From NCBI RefSeq assembly GCF_006517175.1, contig NZ_CP041186.1, positions 5,855,074 to 5,919,073 on the forward strand: a DNA stretch of 64,000 bases, read 5' to 3'. Positions 1 to 8,726 of this stretch are shown in pieces. This DNA is from Persicimonas caeni. GTDB taxonomy: Bacteria; Myxococcota_A; Bradymonadia; Bradymonadales; Bradymonadaceae. The notes under the pieces are model-generated. The model had not been told where the DNA came from and made no database searches. It worked only from the letters and a program-made list of their open reading frames with translations. Position 1 is the stretch's first letter, and every line of letters starts with the position of its first letter. The translations under genes and the position numbers were made by a program.

Positions 1-1034
1 AACTCTTCTTCGACGATGCGGTCGGCGACCACGCCCGTGGGGAGGTTCTCCTTGTCGGCGCGCTCGTAGATGGCCAGCATCGTGTCGAAGATGGCGCTGG
101 TCTTCTCGCGGGCGGCGTCGGCGTCGTAGCCGGTGTACTCCTCGGCGACGTTGATGAGCCCGCCGGCGTTGATGGCGTAGTCGGGGGCGTACAGGATGCC
201 GCGCTCCAGCAGCATGGCGCCGTGGCGGTCCTCGGCGAGTTGGTTGTTCGAGGCGCCGGCGACGATGTCGCACTTGAGGCGCGGGATGGTCTCGTCGTTG
301 AGGATCGCGCCCAGGGCACACGGCGCGAAGATGTCGGCGTCGACGTCGTAAATCGACTCGGGGGCGACGCGCTCGGCGCCGAACTCGTCCTGGCAGCGCT
401 CGATGGCTTCTTCGTTGACGTCGGTGACCGTCAGTTTGGCGCCGAGCTCGTGGAGCTCTTTGGCCAGATAATAGCCGACGTGGCCCACGCCCTGGACGCT
501 GACGTGCAGGCCGTCGAGGTCGTCACGTCCGTAGCGATGCTTGACGGCGGCTTCGATGCCGCGGCGCACGCCGAACGCGGTGAACGGCGAGGGGTCGCCC
601 GAGCCGCCCTCGGCGGTGCTGGTGCCGAGCACGTGGTCGGTCTGCTCGGCGACGACGTCCATGTCGCTGACGGCCGTGCCGCTGTCCTCGCAGGTGATGT
701 ACTTACCGCCAAGGCTGTCGACGAACTCGCCGTAGACGCTGAAGATGCGCTCGCGCTGCTCGTCCGACAGGTTCGGCGGGCGCACGATGACCGCTTTGCC
801 GCCGCCGTGCGGAAGCTTGCTGATCGCCGCCTTGTAGCTCATGCCGCGCGCCAGGCGCATCGCGTCTTGGAGCGCGTCGTCGGTCGAGCCGTACTCGATG
901 AAGCGGCAGCCGCCGATGGCCGGCCCGCGCTTCAAGTTGTGAATCGCGACGATGGCGCGAAGCTCGATTTGTGGGTCGACCTTCAGGTGCAGCTCGCCGT
1001 ACTTGAGATCACTTGCGTAGTTGAACAGATCCAC
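1..1034 (-). CDS. Leucine dehydrogenase-type amino acid dehydrogenase (3' end outside the window)
   Basis: NAD(P)-dependent oxidative deamination of a branched-chain or related amino acid to its 2-oxo acid in the cytoplasm (Glu/Leu/Phe/Val dehydrogenase family). About 344 codons are visible. The N-terminal half carries LPHGGGKAVI, with the catalytic-region lysine, then YITCEDSGTAVSDMD. A Rossmann domain follows with VQGVGHVGYYLAKEL, and then FAPCALGAILND, AGASNNQLAED and YAINAGGLINVAEE, the string typical of leucine dehydrogenases. The start is GTG at 1034 because GGAGG lies 5 nt upstream of it. The gene runs off the left edge, so the C-terminus is unseen. It is divergent from the pseudokinase gene. 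Leucine versus phenylalanine/valine specificity cannot be settled from sequence alone. Confidence 0.9.
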   Translation of the reverse strand, partial: MDLFNYASDLKYGELHLKVDPQIELRAIVAIHNLKRGPAIGGCRFIEYGSTDDALQDAMRLARGMSYKAAISKLPHGGGKAVIVRPPNLSDEQRERIFSVYGEFVDSLGGKYITCEDSGTAVSDMDVVAEQTDHVLGTSTAEGGSGDPSPFTAFGVRRGIEAAVKHRYGRDDLDGLHVSVQGVGHVGYYLAKELHELGAKLTVTDVNEEAIERCQDEFGAERVAPESIYDVDADIFAPCALGAILNDETIPRLKCDIVAGASNNQLAEDRHGAMLLERGILYAPDYAINAGGLINVAEEYTGYDADAAREKTSAIFDTMLAIYERADKENLPTGVVADRIVEEE

Positions 1035-1183
1035 AGCGTCCTCCAAACGTGGCCGGAACGTCTCCTTTACGAGACGCGCGAGCCTACGACACAAAGGGGT
1101 GACTTCTTCAAAGGGCCTCGCCCATCGACGGCACATATAGTGGCGAAAGGGGGGGCGCGCAAGGGGAGAACTTGGCGTTTTAC

Positions 1184-1200
1184 ATGACGCTGTGCGTCAT
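1184..1200. promoter_or_regulatory. 17-bp perfect dyad (candidate operator)
   Basis: ATGACGC-TGT-GCGTCAT is a perfect 7-bp inverted repeat with a 3-nt spacer. It lies in the 422-nt gap between the divergent dehydrogenase (start 1034) and the pseudokinase (start 1457). The shape suits a dimeric helix-turn-helix regulator; which one is unknown. The rest of the gap shows no supported gene. Confidence 0.4.
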
Positions 1201-1456
1201 ATTTTTCATAGGCTTAGAGCGTGTCGCCATCGATGGAATGTAACGGCGTGGCCCCTCTGTTCCAGTTCTCCCCCGATGCATGTGACGGAGTGTGAAATTG
1301 TGCTTTTCGTCCTTTGAGGGTGTTGGTTGTTTGTTCTACAAGGAACGTGTTAAACGGGGTGCCAGTTTTCTCAGTTCTGGCTCTTTTCTAGCCCCTCTCG
1401 AGCCGCTTACAAGCCGCAAGGCGGGGCGAGTTGCGAAGCATCATACCGAGGCCACT

Positions 1457-3133
1457 ATGGCGACAATCATCTGCTCGAGTTGTGGAACTCGAAACCCTTC
1501 CGACAAAGAAGACTGCCGGCGCTGCGGTGAGGCGCTCGGCGACGTGATGCCGTCGACCGGCGGCGAGGTCTCGCCGATCGTCGACGGGCGTTGGGAAGTG
1601 GTGAAGCCTCTGCTCGGCACCGACAACCCCTATCTGTACATTGGGCGGGAGATGGAGTCGGGCCGCTCGGTGCTCATCAAGCGTTTGAGCCGCGCGGCGG
1701 CCCGAGACCGCACCGTGCGCGGCAAATTTGCCAAAGAGGCCGAGATTTTGGGGGCGCTGGAGCATCCGAACCTGGCGCGCATCGTCGACATGGTCGATGA
1801 CAGCGACACGCCGGCGATGATCTTGGACGCGCCGGGCGATATCACGCTCGCCAAGCTGCTCGCCCGCAAGGGGCGATTGCCGGTGGGCATCGCCCTCGAG
1901 TTCACCCTGCAACTCCTGTCGACCCTCGACTTTCTGCACAAGAACCGGGTCACGCACCGTCAGTTGATGCCGACCAAGATTCTGGTCGGCAGCGACGCCC
2001 AGAAGGGCTTTCCGCTGCTGAGCGTAGTCGACTTCGGCCTGGCGCACCTGTCGAAGGTGCAGACCCTCGACGAGCTCGAGTTCGGCCCGAGCACGGTCGT
2101 GGGCATGAAGGTGACCGACACGGTCAGCGGCGCGGCGCCGCGCCCCTACCAGGCGCCCGAGCAGCTTCGCGGCGAGTCCCACGAGCAGAGCGATATCTAC
2201 TCGCTGGGCGTCATCTTCTTCGAGATGCTCACCGGCGACCTGCCGTTGTCGTCGAACCCCGTCGACGAGAGCGGCACCGAACGAAGCATTCGCTCCGAGG
2301 AGCCCACGTCGGTGCGCCTGCTTCGCCCGGAGGTCTCCGCCGAACTCGAGGAGGTCATCCTGACCATGCTCTCGAAGGACGCCGAGCGACGCTTCCAAGA
2401 CATCGACGCTGTCCGAAACGCCCTCGTCATGGCTCCCGAGGCCAAGACCGAGACGATGGTCGCCATCCCCAAGGGCACGTTCGTGCAGGGAAGCGCCGAC
2501 GACGACGAAGACGGGCGTGACGAGGAGCGACCCCAGCGCGAGGTCTTCCTCGACGCGTTCTTCATCGACCGCACGCCGGTCACCGCTGCCGAGTACAAGG
2601 CGTATCTCGACGCCACCGGCACCCAGCCGCCCGAGGAGTGGGCGAAGTTCAACGACCCGCAAGAGAAGCCGGATCGGCCGGCGGTCCTGGTCAACTGGGA
2701 CGACGCCAACGGCTACGCCGACTGGGCCGGAAAGCGCCTGCCCACCGAAGCCGAGTGGGAGAAGGCCGCTCGCGGTGAGGACGGGCGCATCTACCCTTGG
2801 GGCGAAGACGAGCCGAGCCCCAAGCGCGCCTGGTTCGACCAGAAGCACCCCAGCGAAGTCGGCGCGCGTCCCTTCGGCACGAGCCCGTGGGGCGTCCACG
2901 AAATGGCCGGCAACGTCTTCGAGTGGGTCGCCGACTGGTACGATCGCGACTATTACGCCGAAGCTCCCGACGAGAACCCGCAGGGCCCCGACTCCGGCAC
3001 GAAGAAGGTCATCCGCGGCGGCTCGTTCGCCCACGGCGCCTTCGCGCTGCGCTGCGCCACCCGCGGGCGCTACCGCCCCGAGGCTCATCGCGCCAACCAC
3101 GGTTTTCGGTGCGCGTGGTCGCTCGACGAGTGA
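1457..3133 (+). CDS. Zinc-ribbon / pseudokinase / SUMF1 (FGE-sulfatase-like) fusion protein
   Basis: 558 aa. Residues about 4-23 form a zinc ribbon (CSSCG...CRRCGE). A serine/threonine kinase-like domain follows to about residue 315, then a linker and a C-terminal SUMF1/FGE-like domain (LPTEAEWEKAARG, YPWGE, MAGNVFEWVADWY, VIRGGSF, GFRCAW). The kinase looks inactive: the HRDLKPxN loop reads HRQLMPTK (Gln169 at the catalytic Asp position) and no glycine-rich loop is recognisable, although DFG (Asp192) is kept. The SUMF1 part has RCATR but not the second cysteine of the FGE catalytic pair, so formylglycine-generating activity is unlikely and a ligand or protein-binding role is inferred. The ATG at 1457 was chosen over an upstream in-frame ATG (1292) because the zinc ribbon begins there; its ribosome site (CCGAGG) is weak. 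Confidence 0.85.
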   Translation: MATIICSSCGTRNPSDKEDCRRCGEALGDVMPSTGGEVSPIVDGRWEVVKPLLGTDNPYLYIGREMESGRSVLIKRLSRAAARDRTVRGKFAKEAEILGALEHPNLARIVDMVDDSDTPAMILDAPGDITLAKLLARKGRLPVGIALEFTLQLLSTLDFLHKNRVTHRQLMPTKILVGSDAQKGFPLLSVVDFGLAHLSKVQTLDELEFGPSTVVGMKVTDTVSGAAPRPYQAPEQLRGESHEQSDIYSLGVIFFEMLTGDLPLSSNPVDESGTERSIRSEEPTSVRLLRPEVSAELEEVILTMLSKDAERRFQDIDAVRNALVMAPEAKTETMVAIPKGTFVQGSADDDEDGRDEERPQREVFLDAFFIDRTPVTAAEYKAYLDATGTQPPEEWAKFNDPQEKPDRPAVLVNWDDANGYADWAGKRLPTEAEWEKAARGEDGRIYPWGEDEPSPKRAWFDQKHPSEVGARPFGTSPWGVHEMAGNVFEWVADWYDRDYYAEAPDENPQGPDSGTKKVIRGGSFAHGAFALRCATRGRYRPEAHRANHGFRCAWSLDE

Positions 3134-3177
3134 GCCTCTCTTCCTGCGGCGAGTCGGGCGGCAGGTCATTCAGCGAC

Positions 3178-3290
3178 TCACCCGATGACCCCCTGGCCGC
3201 CGAAGACGAAGATCCAGCGCAGCGCCAGGCCGCCGGCGAGCATCAAAGGGGGGCTGACGCGAATCGTCATCAACCGCTGCCGGCGCATGC
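3178..3290 (-). pseudogene. Remnant of an NrfD-like membrane subunit C-terminus
   Basis: The last roughly 35 codons of an open minus-strand frame encode a hydrophobic tail ending ALRWIFVFGGQGVIG, preceded by SPPLMLAGG. This resembles the last transmembrane helix of NrfD/polysulfide reductase-type quinone-interacting subunits (pattern LLLRYVVVxxGQ). Codons upstream in the same frame have no membrane character, and no other NrfD part is visible nearby. It is read as a decayed gene end. A chance hydrophobic frame remains possible. Confidence 0.35.
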
Positions 3291-3526
3291 GACGTGGGCG
3301 AAAAGACGATCCCAGGCTGCACGCTGCGCTGCGTGTCGAGCTCACCGAGGTGCATTCGTGAACGTTGCTCATGCGTAGCGGGGTTGCGCAAAGGCTCCGG
3401 GGCCTCCTCTTGGTCGAATGAACGGCGATCGACTGAGCCGGATCGAAATCCTTAGCGTCGATCGCATTCTCCCGCGAGGAGGCCCCCACCGCCTTTGCTG
3501 CCTCTTTGCAACTGCCTGCGAGCCGG

Positions 3527-3677
3527 GCGTTCGGAGGCACGCGCAGCAGCCCTCCGAAGCGTTGAGCACGCCTGCAGGGGCAGGGGATTACCTCACACCT
3601 CGATTGAGCCCACCTTGGTTCAGTGGTAAGAAACTGCCCGGCAAACCGCCGCAAGTCCCTGAACGGAGAACTAAAAG
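3527..3677 (+). promoter_or_regulatory. Structured 5' leader of the aspartokinase fusion gene (riboswitch or attenuator candidate)
   Basis: Three hairpins precede the start codon. First, TTCGGAGG/CCTCCGAA (3530-3537 with 3551-3558). Second, CCTGC/GCAGG (3571-3575 with 3580-3584). Third, a nested one: outer GTTCAG/CTGAAC (3618-3623 with 3659-3664) around inner CGGC/GCCG (3639-3642 with 3648-3651), with asymmetric unpaired strands between them, as in a ligand-binding junction. It ends at the ribosome site CGGAG and the ATG at 3678. It was not matched to any riboswitch class from memory. Lysine, SAM or threonine sensing would suit the downstream enzyme, but that is inference. Confidence 0.4.
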
Positions 3678-6266
3678 ATGCCGTCCGCAAGCCAAGAATG
3701 GATCGTCCTGAAATTCGGAGGTACCAGCGTCTCGACCCTCGAGCGTTGGAAGACCATTGCGGAGGAGCTTCGAAAACGGATCGCCGAGGGCGCGCGTCCA
3801 TTCGTGGTCTGTTCGGCGTTGAGCGGGATCTCGAATATGCTCGAGGCGCTCGTCGAAGCGGCGCCGGGCGGGGATTACGAAGCGATCGTGTCCGAGATTG
3901 AGGAGCGCCACCGCGCGCTGGCGGCCGACCTCGAGGTCGACGTCGACGAATTGCTCGGCGAGCGCTTCAAAGAGCTCGAGCGACTGGCTCTGGGCGCTTC
4001 GCTCATCGGCGAGGCGAGCCCGCGGTTCCACGCACGTGTGCTGGCGATGGGCGAGCTGATGTCGACGTCGCTCGGGGCGGCCTACCTGGAGAGCGTCGGC
4101 GTGTCGGCCTCGTGGCGTGACGCGCGCCAGATGCTCTCGGCGGTCCACGAGCCCAATATCAACCTCAACCGGCGCTACCTGTCGGCGGCCTGTGAGTGCT
4201 CGCCCGACGCCGGGCTGAAGTCCTCGCTCGCCGAGGGCGACGCCGACGTTTTCGTGACGCAGGGCTTTATCGCCAGCGATGCCGAGGGCGACACCGTCTT
4301 GCTGGGACGCGGCGGCTCGGACACCTCGGCGGCGTATTTTGCTGCCAAGCTCGAAGCCGAGCGCCTCGAGATCTGGACCGACGTCCCCGGCATGTTCAGC
4401 GCCAACCCGCGCGACATCCCCTCGGCGCGCCTGCTTCGCCAGCTCGACTACGACGAGGCGCAGGAGCTCGCCACGATGGGCGCCAAGGTGCTGCACCCGC
4501 GCTGCATCGCGCCGGTGCGCAACGGCCAGATTCCGCTGCATATCCGCTGCACGCAGCGCCCCGAACTCGAGGGCACGGTCATCTCGGGCGAGGTGCCCAA
4601 TTTCGGCGCACAGGTCAAAGCGATTTCGGCCAAAAACGACGTCACCCTCATCTCGATGGACACCCTGGGGATGTGGCAGCAGGTCGGCTTTTTGGCCGAC
4701 GCGTTCGGCGCCTTCAAGCAAAACGGCTTGTCGGTCGACCTGGTGACCACCTCCGAGGCGAACGTGACCGTCTCGCTCGATCCGATGGCCAATGCGCTCG
4801 AGCCGCAGACGGTCGAGGGGCTTCTGGAGGACCTCAACGCGTTCTGCGACGCGCGCCAGATCGGCCCGTGCGCGGTCGTCAGCCTCATCGGGCGCAATAT
4901 TCGCTCCATCCTCGACGAGCTCGGCCCGGCCTTCGAGGTCTTCGACGAGCAGCATATCTACCTGTTGTCGCAGGCGGCGAGCGACCTGAACCTGACCTTT
5001 GTGGTCGACGAGGACCAGGCCCAAAAGCTGGTGCGCAAGCTGCACGCGCAGCTCTTCAGCGAGCGCATCTCCGACAAGCTCTTCGGCCCGACCTGGCGCG
5101 AGCTCTTCGGCGGTGAGATGGCCGAGGTCGCCGAGCGCACGCTGTGGTGGCAAGACCGGCGTGACGATCTCCTCGAGGTCGCCGAAGAGGGCGCAGCCTA
5201 TGTGTACGACGCGCCGACCTTGCAGCAGAAGGTCGACGACGTGCGCTCCATCGACGCCCTCGACCGCGTCTTCTACGCGATGAAGGCCAACTCGCACCCC
5301 GACGTGCTGCGCCTGTTCGAAAAGTCGGGCATCGGCTTCGAGTGCGTCTCGCCGGGCGAGGTCGAGCGCATCGTCGAGCTGTTCCCAGACATCGACCGCG
5401 AGCGCATCCTGTTCACGCCGAACTTCGCCCCGCGCGACGAGTACGCCTTTGGCTTCGAACAGGCCGGCTTTTTGACCCTCGACAACCTGCACCCGCTCGA
5501 GGCGTGGCCGGAGCTCTTCGCCGACAAAGAGGTCATCGTGCGCCTCGATCCGGGCCGTGGCCGCGGCCACCACAAGTACGTGCGCACCGCCGGCAACCAG
5601 TCCAAATTCGGCGTCGCCCCCAACGAGCTCGACCGGCTCTCCGAGCTCGTCGAGGCGGCGGGCGCACGCGTCGTCGGCCTGCACGCCCACGTGGGCAGCG
5701 GCATCCGCACGGCGGACACGTGGTCGGAGAACGCGCTCTTTTTGGCCTCGCTGCGCGACCGGTTCCCCGAGCTTCGTCTGCTGAATTTGGGCGGCGGCAT
5801 GGGTGTGCCCGAGCGTCCGGGCCAACGCGCGCTCGACGTCGCCGAGGTCTCCGAGCGGCTGGCCAAGTTCAAGGCCGCCCAGCCCGACTTCGAGCTGTGG
5901 CTCGAGCCGGGCCGCTACCTCGTCGCCCAGGCGGGCGTGTTGCTCGCCCGGGTCACCCAGACGAAGCAAAAGGGCGACATCAACTACGTGGGCCTCGAGA
6001 CGGGCATGAACTCGCTGATTCGCCCGGCGCTGTACGGCGCCTACCACGAGATCGTCAACCTGAGCCGCCTCGACGAGCCGATGACGATGACCGCCGAGAT
6101 CGTCGGCCCCATCTGCGAGACCGGCGACGTGCTGGGCCACGCCCGGCGCCTGCCGGCGACCGAGGAGGGCGACGTGATTTTGGTGGGTACGGCCGGCGCC
6201 TACGGGCGGGCGATGAGCTCGCAGTACAACCTGCGCCAGCCGGCGCGTGAGGTGTTGTTGAAGTAA
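3678..6266 (+). CDS. lysAC: Bifunctional aspartate kinase / diaminopimelate decarboxylase
   Basis: 862 aa fusion joining the first step (aspartate to aspartyl phosphate) and the last step (meso-diaminopimelate to lysine) of lysine synthesis. Residues about 8-480 are aspartokinase: LKFGGTSVST at the N-terminus, GRGGSDTSAA, EIWTDVPGMFSANPR, then ACT regulatory repeats near 320-460. Residues about 500-862 are a PLP-dependent alanine-racemase-fold decarboxylase: FYAMKANSHP with the Schiff-base Lys536, HAHVGSGI, LNLGGGMGVP, LEPGRYLVAQAG, GPICETGDVL. The same AK-DAPDC architecture is known from Xanthomonas and relatives. Fusing the ends of the pathway suggests direct lysine feedback through the ACT domains. 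The gene stands alone on the plus strand, meets cydB tail-to-tail, and follows a structured leader. Confidence 0.95.
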   Translation: MPSASQEWIVLKFGGTSVSTLERWKTIAEELRKRIAEGARPFVVCSALSGISNMLEALVEAAPGGDYEAIVSEIEERHRALAADLEVDVDELLGERFKELERLALGASLIGEASPRFHARVLAMGELMSTSLGAAYLESVGVSASWRDARQMLSAVHEPNINLNRRYLSAACECSPDAGLKSSLAEGDADVFVTQGFIASDAEGDTVLLGRGGSDTSAAYFAAKLEAERLEIWTDVPGMFSANPRDIPSARLLRQLDYDEAQELATMGAKVLHPRCIAPVRNGQIPLHIRCTQRPELEGTVISGEVPNFGAQVKAISAKNDVTLISMDTLGMWQQVGFLADAFGAFKQNGLSVDLVTTSEANVTVSLDPMANALEPQTVEGLLEDLNAFCDARQIGPCAVVSLIGRNIRSILDELGPAFEVFDEQHIYLLSQAASDLNLTFVVDEDQAQKLVRKLHAQLFSERISDKLFGPTWRELFGGEMAEVAERTLWWQDRRDDLLEVAEEGAAYVYDAPTLQQKVDDVRSIDALDRVFYAMKANSHPDVLRLFEKSGIGFECVSPGEVERIVELFPDIDRERILFTPNFAPRDEYAFGFEQAGFLTLDNLHPLEAWPELFADKEVIVRLDPGRGRGHHKYVRTAGNQSKFGVAPNELDRLSELVEAAGARVVGLHAHVGSGIRTADTWSENALFLASLRDRFPELRLLNLGGGMGVPERPGQRALDVAEVSERLAKFKAAQPDFELWLEPGRYLVAQAGVLLARVTQTKQKGDINYVGLETGMNSLIRPALYGAYHEIVNLSRLDEPMTMTAEIVGPICETGDVLGHARRLPATEEGDVILVGTAGAYGRAMSSQYNLRQPAREVLLK

Positions 6267-6277
6267 GCGCGTTCGAG

Positions 6278-7342
6278 CTATTCACCCGTCGCCGACGACT
6301 CCGTCGGCGGCGAGAAGCCGCCACGGTCGGTGTCCTCGCCGCGCTGCACCTTGAAGACGCGGTACAGGTACCAAAACGAAGGAATCAGAATCACCATCCC
6401 AATGCCCAACGCCACGGTCACCGGCAAGAGCACCTCTTCGGGCGCTGCCGAATTGGCGATAGTGATGTCCGGGTAGACCAGGTACGGGAACTGTCCAAAG
6501 CCCCAGCCCACCACGATCAGGCCCACCTGGGCCATGGCGGCGAGCCGGGCGAGGCGGTAGCGGCGCTTGAAGAGCGCCCAGATGGCGGTGACGGCGGCGA
6601 TGCCGGTCGCGGCTTGGAAGGGGATGGCCCACGTCGAGGTGACCAGTTGGTCCCAGATGAGCGGGGCGTCGTCCCTGGCGAGCACGATGGCTGCGAAGGC
6701 GCACGCGCCCACGGCCACGGCCGTCCACAGCGCGCGGATGCGAAAGTCGTCTTTGAGGTCGGCGTCGTCGACCTCCACGGTCATGTAGACCGCCGAGATG
6801 AAGGCGCAGATGGCCAGGGTGAACGCGCCGATGACGAAGGGGAAGGGGGCCAGCCACTCCGAGATATAGTCGGTCTCGACGCGACCCGGGCCGAGCCAGT
6901 GAATTTCGCCGGCGGCGATGGCGCCCGCGGAGATGCCGAGCATGAACGGGGTGAAGAAGCTCGCCGCCGCGAAGACCACCCCCGAGCGTCGCTGCAGCCG
7001 GGTCGCCCCCGCCGAGTACGACTGGAAGGCGAACGCCGAGCCGCGCAGCACGATGCCGATGAGCATGAGGGTCAGCGGGATATGCAGCGCGATCATCATC
7101 GTGGAGAACGCCCGCGGAAAGCAGACGAACAGCAAGACGACCACCACGATGAGCCAGACGTGGTTCGCCTCCCAGATGGGGGCGATGGCGTCGGACAGCG
7201 CGCGGCGCTGCGCCTTTTTGCGTGGGCCGAAGGCGAGCATGTCCCAGATGCCCCCGCCGAAGTCGGCGCCTCCCGACAGCAGGTAGACGACCATGGCGAC
7301 GACGATGACCCCGGCGATGACGTATTCGAGTGCGAAAGTCAT
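6278..7342 (-). CDS. cydB: Cytochrome bd ubiquinol oxidase subunit II
   Basis: 354 aa multi-helix inner-membrane subunit of the high-oxygen-affinity cytochrome bd quinol oxidase. It begins MTFALEYVIAGVIVVAMVVY and has GGADFGGGIWDMLA, APIWEANHVWLI and repeated hydrophobic helices, all typical of CydB. The ATG at 7342 overlaps the cydA stop (ATGA, 7339-7342), so the two are translationally coupled. The open frame extends further upstream inside cydA but is not membrane-like there. The C-terminus ends 11 bp from the convergent lysine gene. Confidence 0.95.
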   Translation of the reverse strand: MTFALEYVIAGVIVVAMVVYLLSGGADFGGGIWDMLAFGPRKKAQRRALSDAIAPIWEANHVWLIVVVVLLFVCFPRAFSTMMIALHIPLTLMLIGIVLRGSAFAFQSYSAGATRLQRRSGVVFAAASFFTPFMLGISAGAIAAGEIHWLGPGRVETDYISEWLAPFPFVIGAFTLAICAFISAVYMTVEVDDADLKDDFRIRALWTAVAVGACAFAAIVLARDDAPLIWDQLVTSTWAIPFQAATGIAAVTAIWALFKRRYRLARLAAMAQVGLIVVGWGFGQFPYLVYPDITIANSAAPEEVLLPVTVALGIGMVILIPSFWYLYRVFKVQRGEDTDRGGFSPPTESSATGE

Positions 7343-8670
7343 TTGGCCTCCCTCGACATCTCCTCGAGTTCCTCGGCCTCCGGGCTCTGGAAGACGTGGC
7401 GTTTGAGCAGGTAAATGACGATGACGAACAAGATCAGGTACAGGATCGTAAAGGCGGTAAACGGCACCACCAGGTTGGGCATCGGCGTGACCGCCTCGGC
7501 GGTGCGCATGAACCCCTGGATGATCCACGGCTGACGGCCGACCTCGGTGACCGTCCAGCCCGCCTCGATGGCGATAAAGCCCATCGGCGCGGTGATGACG
7601 AGCAGCCACAAATACCACCGGTCGTCGGGCAGTCGTTTGCGCCGCCAGGCCAGAAACGCCCCCAGCACGCTCACAAACAGCATCCACATGCCCAGGGCGA
7701 CCATGATCTGGAACGCGTAGTGGACGATGGCCACCGGCGGCCAGACGTCACGCGGGAAGTCGTTGAGGCCTTTGACCTCGGCGTCGATGTCGCCGTAGGC
7801 CAAGAAGCTGAGCGCGTAGGGAATCTCGATGGCGTGCGTCGTCTCGCCGGCTTCTTCGTCGGGGATGCCGCCGATACGAAGCGGCGCGCCCGTTTCGGTC
7901 TCGAATTGACCCTCCATGGCGGCCAGCTTGACCGGCTGGGCCTGGGCGGTGTCTTTGGCGATGACGTCGCCCATGATTGGCTGGGCGATGGAGGTGACCA
8001 GGGCGATGGCCAGCGCGATGCTGGCGGCGTGGCGGTGGAACAGGTTGTCTTTGTCGCGCAGCAGCATCGCCCCGTGGATGCCCAACACCACGAAGGCGAC
8101 GGCCTGGAAGGCGGCGATGACCATGTGGAAGCATTGGCTGAACCACATCGGGTTGAACATCGCCTCGAACCAGTCGATGTTGACGAATTGGCCGTCGACG
8201 TAGTCAAAGCCCGCCGGCGCGTTCATCCAGGCGTTGGCCGTGGTCACGAAGATACCCGACAGGGTTCCCGAGATGGCCACCATCAACCCGCAGGCCCAGT
8301 GCCATTTGGGCGGGATCTTGTCCCAGCCATACAGCCACAACCCCAAAAAGATGGCCTCGGTGAAGAACGCAAACCCCTCCATCGAGAAGGGCATGCCGAT
8401 GACCGGGCCGGCGTGCTCCATGAACGTCGGCCATAGAAGGCCGAGCTCGAAGGAGAGCACGGTGCCGGAGACGGCGCCCACCGCGAAGATGATCGCGGTG
8501 CCTTTGGCCCAGCGCATGGCCAGCTCTTTGTAGACGGGGTCGCCGGTGCGAATCCATTTGCCCTCGGCGATGATCATAAACAACGGCATCGCCATGCCGA
8601 CGGCGGCGAAGATGATGTGGAAGGCGAGGGACATCGCCATCTGGGCGCGGGCGGCGAGCAGATCTTCCAT
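7339..8670 (-). CDS. cydA: Cytochrome bd ubiquinol oxidase subunit I
   Basis: 443 aa haem-bearing subunit that oxidises quinol and reduces oxygen. It starts MEDLLAARAQMAMSLAFHIIF, with the histidine that is an axial haem ligand in the family. It contains SGTLSGIFVTTANAWMN, the invariant GRQPW patch (TEVGRQPWIIQGF) and a C-terminal helix. At 443 aa it is much shorter than E. coli CydA (522 aa), in line with the short Q-loop class of bd oxidases. The ATG at 8670 is chosen because upstream in-frame codons are Arg-rich and not conserved. First gene of cydAB. A 14-bp dyad (8727-8740) lies upstream. Confidence 0.95.
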   Translation of the reverse strand: MEDLLAARAQMAMSLAFHIIFAAVGMAMPLFMIIAEGKWIRTGDPVYKELAMRWAKGTAIIFAVGAVSGTVLSFELGLLWPTFMEHAGPVIGMPFSMEGFAFFTEAIFLGLWLYGWDKIPPKWHWACGLMVAISGTLSGIFVTTANAWMNAPAGFDYVDGQFVNIDWFEAMFNPMWFSQCFHMVIAAFQAVAFVVLGIHGAMLLRDKDNLFHRHAASIALAIALVTSIAQPIMGDVIAKDTAQAQPVKLAAMEGQFETETGAPLRIGGIPDEEAGETTHAIEIPYALSFLAYGDIDAEVKGLNDFPRDVWPPVAIVHYAFQIMVALGMWMLFVSVLGAFLAWRRKRLPDDRWYLWLLVITAPMGFIAIEAGWTVTEVGRQPWIIQGFMRTAEAVTPMPNLVVPFTAFTILYLILFVIVIYLLKRHVFQSPEAEELEEMSREAK

Positions 8671-8726
8671 GGTGCTTCCAAAAAGCTGTCTGGAACTCCG
8701 GAATCTTGCTGACAAACGTGCGCAGC

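Noticed and set aside
1457-3133. Genuine formylglycine-generating enzyme for sulfatases
   Set aside because: Only one of the two catalytic cysteines is present and no sulfatase gene is in the window.
3590-3677. Naming the leader a lysine, SAM-IV or cobalamin riboswitch
   Set aside because: Short stretches look similar by eye, but the conserved cores of these classes could not be aligned; kept as unassigned.
1388-6140. Long minus-strand open frames opposite the pseudokinase and lysAC genes (593 and 850 codons)
   Set aside because: They are antisense to clearly conserved proteins, show Arg/Asp/Val-biased low-information composition, and have no domain motif; they arise from GC-rich third positions.
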